Part shown: one piece after another, positions 1 through 8,069 of the stretch
Layout of the letters: every line of letters begins with the position of its first letter
Numbering within the stretch: the stretch's first letter is position 1
Origin: DASUBV01 sp963822485
Lineage (GTDB): Bacteria > Actinomycetota > Actinomycetes > Streptosporangiales > Streptosporangiaceae
Assembly: GCA_963822485.1 (NCBI GenBank)
Contig: CAWGHW010000017.1
Span: forward strand, 62,001 to 126,000
Length of the DNA stretch: 64,000 bases
Reading direction: 5' to 3'
Program-made: the position numbers and the translations under genes
Notes under the pieces: model-generated
What the model saw: only the letters and a program-made list of their open reading frames with translations
Databases searched by the model: none
What the model was told of the DNA's origin: nothing

Positions 1-439
1 GGCGGGTGCCCCGGCCCCCGACCGGCAGCACGACCTGCGGTGGGTCAGGCAGTAACACGTGAGACGCGACCCCTCGCGGTATTCGTAGTGCGCCGACCCC
101 AATCTGGACGCTGGATACCCGGCCATTCTGGGAGAACTTACCCGTAAAGTCAACGGCCGTGCGTGCCGTGACGTCCGGTGACGGCACAGAGCGGGGACGG
201 CGGCGGCCTGGTCGTGGCGTTCCGGCTGGAGGACGTGGCGTCGCCGCTGCGGAGCGGCCGGGCGGTCGGGGACGGGGACCGGTCTGCGCTGGTCATCGGG
301 GGGACGGAGCGGATCCGCACCGGCGAGGTGACGGTGTTCTGCAAGGTCGTGGCGGTCGCGCCGGCGCGGGTCCGGCGTGACGGGCGGGTCCAGGCGCAGG
401 GCAGCCCGGCCGCCACGCGAGCTGGCGAGCGGCCCGCGA
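1..439. other. No supported gene
   Basis: I see no credible gene here. Several overlapping open frames exist on both strands but have the arginine/proline-rich composition of chance frames in GC-rich DNA. The right end grades into the transposase remnant. Confidence 0.5.
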
Positions 440-785
440 GCCCCTCCGGGCGTGCGGTGTTCCTCCGCCGGGGGACGGTCTTCAGCCAGGCGGCGATCGC
501 TTCCCCGTCCAGCCCGGCGGCGGCCTCGCGGGACGGGAGCGCGCACAGGGACTCAAGCGACACCGGCGAGCCCAGCTCGCTGAACAGGCCGACGGCGCCC
601 GGGAACGCGGACCGCAGGTGCTCCCGCAGCCGATTGGCCGCCGCGACCCGCTGGGCGACCAGGTCCTTGCGGACGCGGCCCGCAGCGCGAGCGCCTCCGG
701 GCTGTCGGGAACCGAGCGGCCGCAGCCGCGCCCGAATCCGCCGCCCCGAATTACACAGCATGGCCGGTGACCAGCCCGTCAGCAA
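440..785 (-). pseudogene. IS110-family transposase remnant
   Basis: The reverse-strand translation holds the middle of an IS110-type (DEDD) transposase: RKDLVAQRVAAANRLREHL, then an FPGAVGLFSELGSPVSLE segment and an AAWL segment. This is the link between the RuvC-like N-terminal domain and the C-terminal transposase domain. The N-terminal catalytic half is absent upstream (to the right on the plus strand), and similarity fades after about residue 107 of the open frame, so only a fragment remains. It sits just outside the left end of the biosynthetic cluster, where mobile-element debris would mark an acquisition or rearrangement boundary. It cannot encode an active transposase. Confidence 0.7.
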
Positions 786-1048
786 CAGCCGAACCGCAGG
801 TCAGTAGCGACCCGGCTCGCCAGATCAAACGACAGGCCACAACGGCGCACCAGCCGCCACCGGCCGCAGTCACCTAGCGTGACCGCTACCCGGCTCGCAA
901 TCGTCCACCGATCAGCCTTAACCCCATGGCATCGGCCCGGGGCCGGGCTGGCAGGAGTGGCGTCGGCATCGGCATCGGCGATAAGGGATTGCCCGCAAAG
1001 GGTGATGATAGGCTCATTTGCCGTGATTGGCAGCTTGTCAGATCGCCG

Positions 1049-2078
1049 ATGGGTGGTGCTGTGCACGTCGACCTGAACGGAGATCAGGACGAGCCGCAGA
1101 TCTCGGTTATCGGCGGCGGTTTACAGGCCGGCCGTCGGATAGAGGCCATGATGGCCACCAGGCGTGGTCGGCTGCGACACGTGGTGGTGCCCACCGAGGC
1201 CGAGGCTGTCGCCCTGACCAGGCGGTTCGGCGGTACCCCCGGCTGCGACTGGCGCCAGGCCGTCGAGGACCCGGGTGTCGACCTGGTGCTGGTGTGCACC
1301 CCGCCCAACGTGCATGCTGAGCAGACGATCGCCGCCCTGAACGCGGGAAAGCACGTGCTGTGCGAGAAGCCGCTGGCCCGCACCTCGGCGGAGGCCTGGG
1401 CGATGGTCCGGGCCGCCGAGAGCGGCCGGCCGGGTGCTGCACTGCGGCTTCAACCACCGGTTCCACCGGGGCACGGCCAGCGCCCTGGAGCGGTTGCGGG
1501 CCCGTGAGTTCGGTGCCGTGCTCGGCCTGCGCTGCGCCTACGGCATCGCCGGGCGCGACGGGTACGAGCGCGAATGGCGGGCCGATCCCGACGTGGTCGG
1601 CGGCGGCCAGCTAATGGAGCAGGGCATCCACGTCGTCGACCTGGCGCGGCAGGTCCTGGGCGAGGTCACCGAGGTCACCGGTGCGCTGAACGCCGACATG
1701 TTCTCGATTGAGCCGCTTGAGGACAACGCCTTCGTGCTCCTCCGGCATGAAGGGGGCGCGGTCACCTCGATCCACTCGTCGCTGACGCAATGGTCCAACC
1801 TGTTCCGGCTGGAATTCCTCTGCGCGGCTGCCGTGGTGGCGGTGCTCGGCCTCGGCTCCTCCTACGGCGATCAGCGGGTGGAGATCTCGCCCCGCACCGC
1901 TGGGCCCTTTCCGCACTGACACCAGCCACTTCCGCGGCGGGGACGGTTCCTGGCGGGCGGAGTGGGAGTACTTGCTGGCGGCGATCGAACGCGGCGGCCC
2001 AGGCAACGGCGCGGATGGGGCACGCGCGGTCGAGGCGTCGTGGAGCAGGTCTACGCGGCTGCAGCCGAACGGACCTGG
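1049..2078 (+). CDS. Gfo/Idh/MocA oxidoreductase, LmbZ/CcbZ-like, interrupted by three frame shifts
   Basis: NAD(P)-dependent sugar oxidoreductase. The Rossmann start (ISVIGGGLQAGRRIEAM) and the family CEKPLA motif are present, followed by the HCGFNHRFHRG segment and a C-terminal alpha/beta domain (GGGQLMEQGIHVVDLARQVLG). The reading frame changes near 1425-1433, 1895-1905 and 2030-2040. The first two are each repaired by removing one base; the third needs a base added. All pieces are collinear and conserved, so error is likelier than decay. After the third shift the frame runs without a stop into a carrier-protein domain, so the native product is probably one oxidoreductase-carrier fusion. 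To my knowledge this is the domain order of celesticetin CcbZ, whereas LmbN holds the carrier in lincomycin. Expected role: modification of the nucleotide-activated octose. Start chosen at ATG 1049; GTG 1061 is an alternative. Confidence 0.75.
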
Positions 2079-2333
2079 GTGCGTACCCCGGTCAGCGGAC
2101 CGGAAGACCTGCTGGCCGGCGTGCTGTCGATCGTCCGGTCCTGCCCGCAGGCCACCGCGATCGGGCCCGACGAGGCATTGTTCACCTCCGGTCTGCTCGG
2201 GTCAGCCGACCTGGCCGCCATTGTCGCCGGGCTTGAGCGCCGGTACAAGATGCGGATCGCGCCGATCGACATCCGGGCGGTGAACTTCGACTCGGTGCGG
2301 ATGATCGCCGACCTGGTCCGCGCGCGCAGCTAA
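2079..2333 (+). CDS. Acyl/peptidyl carrier domain, probably C-terminal part of the preceding oxidoreductase
   Basis: About 84 residues with the four-helix carrier pattern: LLAGVLSIVRSC (helix I), then ALFTSGLLGSADLAAIVAGL around the phosphopantetheine site, and a C-terminal DSVRMIADLV helix. The attachment serine lies in GLLGS, where most carriers have an Asp (DS); here it is Gly. No stop separates it from the oxidoreductase in this frame, so GTG 2079 or GTG 2040 would be starts only if it were a separate protein. In lincosamide pathways a carrier like this holds the amino acid activated by LmbC/CcbC before amide bonding to the sugar amine. It is followed at once by the proposed condensation enzyme. 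Confidence 0.8.
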   Translation: MRTPVSGPEDLLAGVLSIVRSCPQATAIGPDEALFTSGLLGSADLAAIVAGLERRYKMRIAPIDIRAVNFDSVRMIADLVRARS

Positions 2334-2377
2334 GCCCGGAAGACAAGCCCGGAAGCTAGGCCCGGAGGGGAGGCATC

Positions 2378-3445
2378 GTGCAGTCGTTACCTGGCACTGC
2401 CGCCGACGTGGGCGAGGTCGCCGCGCCGTTGTGCGAGGTAGGTGCGCTCGGATACGTCACCCGCCGGTTCGGCCTGGACCTGGGCACGATGGTGATCGCG
2501 GCGGACTGGTCGGCCACCCTGGTCCGCCGGATGCTCAGCCGCCTGCCGCAGCCGTTCACCGACCGCACGGACGCGGCGTTCTCGGTGCAGGGCAAGGGCT
2601 GGCGGACGGTGTCCGAGCAACTGCACGGCATTCGGTTCACCGATCGGCGCTGTGCCCGGGCGGACTACCTGGACGCCCTGACCGAGGGCGGCGACGCCGG
2701 CGGCGTGCTGCTCACGCTGGACGATTACTACCTGCCCTGGCTGGAATACTCCGGAGCCAGCCATGGCCTGCTGCCGCACGTGGTCGCTGTCGATGGTGAC
2801 GGGCCGGGACCCGACGAGCTGCGGCTGGTCGAAGGCCACACCTGGTGGGCCGGAGCGTACTCGATGAGCCGCGACGCGATCCTGTCGGCGGCCTTCCCCG
2901 AGCACGACGTGCATGACATCGCCGGCTGGCAGACGCTGGTCGAGCGGGCCAGCGAGCCGGCTCGTCCGGATCAGGTCGCGGATTGGCTCGTCCGGTCGTG
3001 CGCGGAGTACCTGAGCGCGGACGAGTCGGCCGAGATCACCCCGGCAGGCACCTTTCACACCCACCAGGGCCCAGCCGCGATCGACAGGCTCCGGGCGGAG
3101 GTGGAGAACTTCGGGTACGTCTGCGCGCTCACCGATTCCGCTGAGCTACGGCGCGACGTGGAGTTCGGCCGCTACCTGTTCCAGCGGATCACCGATGAGC
3201 TCGCCTTCGCCTGCTACGCCCGGCAGGCCAGCGCCCGGCTGCTGGCCGGATTGCCCCGGCGCTGTCCGGCGTCGCTGGCTGGGGCCGTCCGGCGGCTGGC
3301 TGACGAGTCCTGGGGCGATGCCTGGGGCGCCGCGCGGACGCTGGTGAGCAGCCTGGACCGGGGTGACCTCGGCCGCCTGGCAGAAGCTCTGAAACGACTG
3401 GCTGAGCTGGACGGCGAACTCGCCGCGCGGATCAGCGGGATCTGA
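2378..3445 (+). CDS. BtrH_N-like cysteine acyltransferase, candidate LmbD/CcbD condensation enzyme
   Basis: 355 residues, GTG start with a GGGGAGG ribosome site 6 bases upstream. Residues 108-170 match the pattern of the BtrH N-terminal domain: a VLLTLDDYYLPW strand, then PHVVAVDG with His134 and LRLVEGHTWW, then a SMSRDAILSA helix. Cys19 (APLCEVGALG) is placed like the nucleophile of this papain/C39-like fold. BtrH moves an acyl group from a carrier protein to an aminoglycoside amine, the same chemistry that LmbD/CcbD perform between carrier-bound amino acid and amino-octose. The gene directly follows the carrier domain, which supports that role. The family call rests on motif pattern and context; overall similarity is modest. 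C-terminal 150 residues are helical and unassigned. Confidence 0.5.
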   Translation: MQSLPGTAADVGEVAAPLCEVGALGYVTRRFGLDLGTMVIAADWSATLVRRMLSRLPQPFTDRTDAAFSVQGKGWRTVSEQLHGIRFTDRRCARADYLDALTEGGDAGGVLLTLDDYYLPWLEYSGASHGLLPHVVAVDGDGPGPDELRLVEGHTWWAGAYSMSRDAILSAAFPEHDVHDIAGWQTLVERASEPARPDQVADWLVRSCAEYLSADESAEITPAGTFHTHQGPAAIDRLRAEVENFGYVCALTDSAELRRDVEFGRYLFQRITDELAFACYARQASARLLAGLPRRCPASLAGAVRRLADESWGDAWGAARTLVSSLDRGDLGRLAEALKRLAELDGELAARISGI

Positions 3446-3453
3446 CCAGCACT

Positions 3454-3478
3454 CCTGGACTCCGCGTGGAGCGCCAGG
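3454..3478. terminator. Hairpin between convergent genes
   Basis: CCTGG-a-CTCC, loop GCGT, GGAG-cg-CCAGG: a 9-bp stem with one small internal loop, centred between the stop of the BtrH-like gene and the stop of the opposite R2lox gene. No T-tract. Position suggests a bidirectional terminator. Confidence 0.5.
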
Positions 3479-3490
3479 CCGCCCGTCGGC

Positions 3491-4447
3491 TCAGAGCTTC
3501 TCGAGCGCGGCGATGTCCTCTTCGCCGAACTCGTCCTCTAGCTTGTCCGGGCTGTAGTCCAGGTCGATGGTGGCTGGCGCTACGCCGCGCGCTGACTCGA
3601 TCGCGCCCATCCGGCGCTGCAGCCGGGTGGCGGCGTAGGTGACGACCTCGGTCTCGTCCAGTTCGAACGGGGCTTCGCCTTCGCCCTCGAAGATGCGCTG
3701 GATTGTGCTGACCGCGGGCTCGACCAGCTCGTCCATCCGCTGCGTGACGATGTTCCAGTTGGCGTCATCGGCTGCCACGTGCCGACGGCAGTTGAACGTG
3801 CCCCAGGCCATATGCCGTCGCTCGTCAATGCTGATACGCCTGATCATCTCCTGCATGCCGGGGAAGATCCCGCGTGACTTGCAGATCTTGTGCCACACGA
3901 AGTAGCCGGTGAGTGCCAGGGCGCCCTCGACCACATGGTTGTAGGTCATGTTGGCACGGACCTGGTTGGCCGGGCTGGGATCCGAGGACAGCACCTGGAG
4001 GCTGCGCGGCAGCTCATCGCAGAAGAGCGTCTGGTAGCCGACATTGTCCAGCAGGCGGTCGTGCAGGTCATCTTTCATGCCGACCGCGTCCAGCCAGTGA
4101 CGGAACACCTCGGTGTGCTTGGCCTCTTCGTAGCAGAACTGGGTCAGGTACATTTCGTCGCCCAGCCGGCCCTCGGCGGCCATCGCCCGCATGAACGGCT
4201 GCAGGTCCTCGGTCACGGCCTCCTCGCCGGCGATGAACATCGCGCTGAGGGTGGTCGCCAGCCGACGCTCGACCTCGCCCAGCCCGGCCCAGTCCTCGGC
4301 GTCCCGGGAGAAGTCGATGTCCGCCGGGTTCCACTGCAGCGCATTTCCCTTGACGAACAGGCGCAGCGGAAACGAGTCCCAATCCAGGCCGCCCGCGTTA
4401 AGCGAATGGAATGAGGTGCGCTCTCGGTCCGGGAATATGCTGGTCAT
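3491..4447 (-). CDS. R2-like ligand-binding oxidase (R2lox)
   Basis: 318-residue ferritin-like Mn/Fe oxidase of the R2lox group (Mycobacterium tuberculosis Rv0233 type), not a ribonucleotide reductase subunit. Counting from ATG 4447, metal ligands are Glu75 (AGEEAV), Glu108 and His111 (YEEAKH), Glu174 (NHVVEG), Glu209 and His212 (DERRHMAWG). Val78 and Tyr169, which form the R2lox ether cross-link, are also present; every one is offset by exactly seven from Rv0233 numbering as I recall it. GAGAGGA lies about 9 bases before the ATG; an upstream in-frame TTG is less likely. The family performs two-electron oxidations on unknown lipid-like substrates. It is embedded on the opposite strand inside the biosynthetic cluster, so a tailoring role is possible but unproved. 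Confidence 0.92.
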   Translation of the reverse strand: MTSIFPDRERTSFHSLNAGGLDWDSFPLRLFVKGNALQWNPADIDFSRDAEDWAGLGEVERRLATTLSAMFIAGEEAVTEDLQPFMRAMAAEGRLGDEMYLTQFCYEEAKHTEVFRHWLDAVGMKDDLHDRLLDNVGYQTLFCDELPRSLQVLSSDPSPANQVRANMTYNHVVEGALALTGYFVWHKICKSRGIFPGMQEMIRRISIDERRHMAWGTFNCRRHVAADDANWNIVTQRMDELVEPAVSTIQRIFEGEGEAPFELDETEVVTYAATRLQRRMGAIESARGVAPATIDLDYSPDKLEDEFGEEDIAALEKL

Positions 4448-5229
4448 TGGCAATCCTCTCTGAACCTAAAACGGGAAGGAGAGCGGATGTGGCGAGGCAG
4501 AATGCAGCTCAGCTTAGCAGCGGCCAAACGAGAATACCCTACAGGAAACATCTGGTAAAGAGCCGCCTGCGCCGGACGGCAATGTAGGGGCGGCGACGTA
4601 ATCACGGCCCGTCATCTCCGGTGATGTGATCGGCGTTAACAATGATGTTGGAGTGAAGCAATGTGCCGCTCGGCCGTGTGGGGCGGGAGTGCCTAATTCC
4701 GTGACTGCGCAGGAGCCGGCCGAGGCAATCGAATGTCAGCCCTGGTATCGGGGAACTACCGGCAGGTAGTGGCCGCGATCCCGGTCAGTAAGGGGCCGAT
4801 TCTGGGGTGAGTGCCCGCCCGTACCTGGCTGTAGGGGTTCCCAATCACCGCTCAGCGGTGGCAAGGTGATGGGGCATGAAGGACGAATCGGACGCCATGA
4901 TCGTGCTGGCGCCCCCGCCAGGGGAGTGCCGATACCAGCGTGGCGCCGTCACTACGGAGCCCCGATGACGCCAGATTGCTTCCGACAGGAACCCGGAGCC
5001 GCGCAAATAAACAGGAGCGCAGGCGCCCCTTCAGTCACTCATGCTTTGCCGTCCTGAAGATCGATTTTGCCGAAGCTAGAAGATTGGCGGTCTTGTCGCC
5101 CCGGTGTCGCCGTTCGTAAGCTAGGTGCCGTGGAACTCAGGGCCCACGCGGGACTACCGCAGTAAAGGTGCCATAGACAGAGATGCGAAGTTAACGGGAT
5201 CTGCTCACCCGCGAAACGAGGGCGTTTCA
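4448..5229. other. Divergent intergenic region, 782 bp
   Basis: No credible gene. It lies between the divergent R2lox and transaldolase-phosphatase genes and so must hold promoters for both. A relatively AT-rich patch occurs near 4630-4650. Small frames around 4866-5057 lack a ribosome site and recognisable sequence. The length is unusual for this compact cluster. Confidence 0.5.
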
Positions 5230-6463
5230 GTGCTCTTTCTGGATACCGGCAAGGTCGACGAGGTCCGGCAATGGGCGGCGACGGGCGTGATCGACGGCGT
5301 GACCAGCAATCCGACCGTACTGCGCAAGGCCGGGATCATCGAAGACGACGCGCTGGCCGCGCTCGTGGCGGCGGCTGGCCAGCTTCCGGTGTCGGTCGAG
5401 GCTGATTCCAGCGACGCGGGGCGCTTACTTGAGAACTGCCGCACCGTAGCCAAGCTGGGCGAAAACGTGGTGATCAAGGTTCCGGTGATCTGCGCGGACG
5501 GCAGGCACAACCTGGAGGTGATCCGCACCCTGTGCGGCGAGGGCCTGAAGGTCAACGCAACCGCGTGCTTTACCGTCGGCCAGGCGTACACGGCCGCCCG
5601 GGCGGGCGCGGCTTACGTGAGCCTCTTCTGGAGCCGGATCGCGGAGGAAGGCGGCGATCCCGCTCAGATCGTGACGACCGCGAAGGCGTTGCTGGACCGG
5701 GAGCAACTTTCCGCCCGGCTGCTGGTCGGCAGCATCCGGCGAGCCGATGACATCACCCGCGCGCTGGTGGCCGGCGCGGACATCGTCACGGTTGCCCCGC
5801 CGCTGCTGAGCCGCTGGGTGGACCACCAGTACGCGCGCGCCACGGTCGCCGAGTTCGACCGGGACGAGCGAGCCCGCCGTGCGGTGTCCTGGCATTCCGG
5901 GCGGATCCCGGAACTGATGGTGCTGGACCGCGAAGGCGTCATCCTCGAGCACCACGAGCCCTACATCCTGCGCGTCGAGGACGTGCGGTTCGTGCCCGGC
6001 GCGGTGGAGGCGATCGCCCGGCTGTGCTCGATGGGCATAAAGATCGCGGTTGCCACCAACCAGTCCTGCGTCCGGCGCGGGCTGGTCGACGCGGCATTCG
6101 TCGAGCAGGTCAACGTACAGGTGGCCGAGCAAGTACGCACGGCGGGCGGCGACATAGTCGACTTCTTCGTCTGCCCGCACGTGCCCGAGGACGACTGCAG
6201 GTGCCGCAAGCCCCTGCCGGGCCTGGTCCGCAGCGCCATCGCAGCGGCCGGGACCCAGCCCGAGCAGACCTGGCTGGTCGGGGACCACGACACCGATGTG
6301 CCGGGCCGGCCGCGCGGTTGGCTGCGCGGCCGTGCTGCACGTCCGGTCCGGCCGTCAGAAGGAGCCCGCCGCCCTGGCCGATGCCAGCCTGCCCGACCTC
6401 GCCGCCCTGGTGGACGAACTCGTCAGCGGCTGCCGCCAGCGACCGCGTCAGCAGGGAGGGTGA
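5230..6463 (+). CDS. Transaldolase-HAD phosphatase fusion (LmbR-LmbK-like), one frame shift
   Basis: Residues 1-220 are an FSA/TalC-type transaldolase: FLDTGKVDEVRQW, GVTSNPTVL and the Schiff-base lysine Lys83 in VVIKVPV. Residues 225 onward are a GmhB-like HAD-IIIA phosphatase: motif I MVLDREGVIL (Asp233, but Glu235 in place of the second Asp), motif II ATNQS, a zinc loop Cys315/His317/Cys323/Cys325 with Lys327, and GDHDTD (Asp352, Asp356). At 6299-6302 one extra base moves the last 55 residues to another frame; after correction the frame ends at TGA 6461-6463. In lincomycin biosynthesis LmbR makes an octulose 8-phosphate and LmbK removes phosphate from the octose 1,8-bisphosphate; here the two non-adjacent steps are on one chain. 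Start GTG 5230 fits the family N-terminus. Confidence 0.8.
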
Positions 6464-6467
6464 CCCA

Positions 6468-7092
6468 GTGACTGTCAAGCCCGCACTGTCCTTATACCTC
6501 TCCGAGGCCAGCCGCCAGCTCAGCCTCGTCGACCAGGCGGTGCTCGAACGTGCCGTACAGGTCCTGATCGAGGTGCACTTGGCCGGCGGGATCGTGTTCA
6601 CCGCGGGCAATGGCGGATCCGCCTCGACCGCCTCGCACTTCACCGCGGACCTGTGCAAGTACGTGGGCGGCAGGCAGCGCCGGCCTGCGCAGCATCTGCC
6701 TTAACGACAACATCCCGCTGACCACCGCGTGGACCAACGACTCCGGTTTTGCTGATGTCTACACCGGCCAGCTCGATGGCTGGGTGTCCGAGCGGGACGC
6801 GCTGGTGGTCTTCTCCGTCCACGGCGGATCGCGACCCACCGACTCGACGGTGGTGTCCGCTAACCTGCCCGCCGCGTGTGCGCTGGCCAAGGACCGCGGC
6901 GCGCGAGTGATCGCGTTCACCGGCTTCGACGGCGGTCACGCCGCCGACCTGGCCGACGTGCACGTAAACGTCCCGTGCGACACCGAGCCGATCGCGACTC
7001 CGCTGATCGAGTCCGTGCATGTGCTGTTGCATCACGCCGTCTGCGCCGCGCTGCGCGCGGCCGGGGTGCACCGAACCCGCCAGCCACTGTGA
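6468..7092 (+). CDS. SIS-domain sugar-phosphate isomerase (GmhA/LmbN-like), one frame shift
   Basis: GmhA-type ketose/aldose phosphate isomerase, about 207 residues after correction. The N-terminal helices are followed by the phosphate-binding FTAGNGGSASTASHF motif and FTADLCKYVGG. At about 6672-6684 one extra base shifts the frame; the remainder (GLRSICLNDNIPLTTAWTND, then FSVHGGSRPT and VIAFTGFDGG, LIESVHVLLHH) is intact to TGA. GTG 6468 lies 4 bases after the previous stop, so translation is likely coupled. Lincomycin LmbN converts octulose 8-phosphate to octose 8-phosphate and carries an N-terminal carrier domain; this copy has no carrier, agreeing with the carrier being on the oxidoreductase instead. 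Confidence 0.85.
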
Positions 7093-7117
7093 CGACCCGA
7101 GCAGAGAGGGAACATCG

Positions 7118-8069
7118 TTGACTCGGTATTTCGTGACCGGAGGTGCCGGTTTCATTGGCAGCCACGTGGTCGACGTCCTGCGCGAGCGTGGTCACGATGT
7201 CGTGGTCTACGACAACCTGTCCAACAGCACGGAGAAGTGGATCTCGGCCCACCAGGGCGGGGATGACTTCCGGTTCCAGAACGGTGACGTCCTGGACGAG
7301 GGAACGCTGCGCGATGCCATGTCGGGCGCGGAGATCGTGATCCACCTGGCGTCCAGCGTGGACATGCGCAAGGGGCTGGCGGACCGCTCGTGGGACATGT
7401 TCCAGTGCACCGTTGGCACGCAGCGAGTGCTGGAGGCTATGCACGTCAACGGCATCCGGAACATCGTGTTCTCCTCCAGTTCGACGGTGTTCGGTGACCC
7501 GCCGTACGTGCCGACCGACGAGAAGGTCGGCCCCATGCAGCCGCTGTCCCTCTACGGGGCGGGGAAGCACGCCGCCGAAGGGCTGATCAGCGCCTACACC
7601 CACCTGCACGGATTGCGGGCGGCCGCGTTCCGGTTCGGCAACGTGGTCGGCGGCCGGATGAACCACGGCGTGGTGTTTGACTTCATCGCGAAGCTGAAGA
7701 AGGATGCCGGGCCGGCTTGAGGTGCTGGGCGATGGCAACCAGGAGAAGACCTATTTCATGGTCGAGGACTGCGTGCGCGGCCTGCTGGACATCCACCCGG
7801 GCCTGCCGGACGGCTCGCACGTGATCAACCTGGCGAACGACGGGACCGTGTCGGTGCGGCGGATCGCGGCCATCGTGATGGAGGAGATGGGCTGCACGGA
7901 CGCGAATGTCGACTACACCGGTGGCAGCCGGGGCTGGCCGGGTGACGTGCCGATCGTGCGGTTCGACCTGGCCAAGGCGCACTCCCTGGGCTGGACGGCC
8001 GAATCCGATGGCGAAACCGCGATCCGGAGCTGCGCCCGGCGCCTGCTGGCGCAGTGGGAGGCCCTGTGA
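7118..8069 (+). CDS. NAD-dependent nucleotide-sugar epimerase (LmbM-like), one frame shift
   Basis: Extended SDR epimerase. TTG start with AGAGAGGG seven bases before it, giving an N-terminal Rossmann motif TGGAGFIGSH. The catalytic serine lies in FSSSSTVFG and the YxxxK pair is Tyr146/Lys150 (SLYGAGKHA). About position 7705-7712 one extra base breaks the frame; the rest continues as RLEVLGDGNQEKTYFMVEDC and ends at 8069, overlapping the next gene's GTG start by 4 bp. Total near 317 residues, normal for the GalE/WcaG group. In lincosamide pathways LmbM epimerises the GDP-octose (C4). The substrate here is inferred from context only. Confidence 0.85.

Noticed and set aside
3491..4447. Ribonucleotide reductase beta subunit
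   Set aside because: The GLDWDSFPLRLF start and the Val/Tyr cross-link residues identify R2lox, and no alpha subunit is nearby.
4866..5057. Small open frame in the divergent intergenic region
   Set aside because: No ribosome site, no family resemblance, Arg/Pro-rich composition.
5125..5229. Upstream GTG start for the transaldolase-phosphatase fusion
   Set aside because: The extra 35 residues do not match the family N-terminus, which begins at the LFLDTGKVDEV strand right after GTG 5230.
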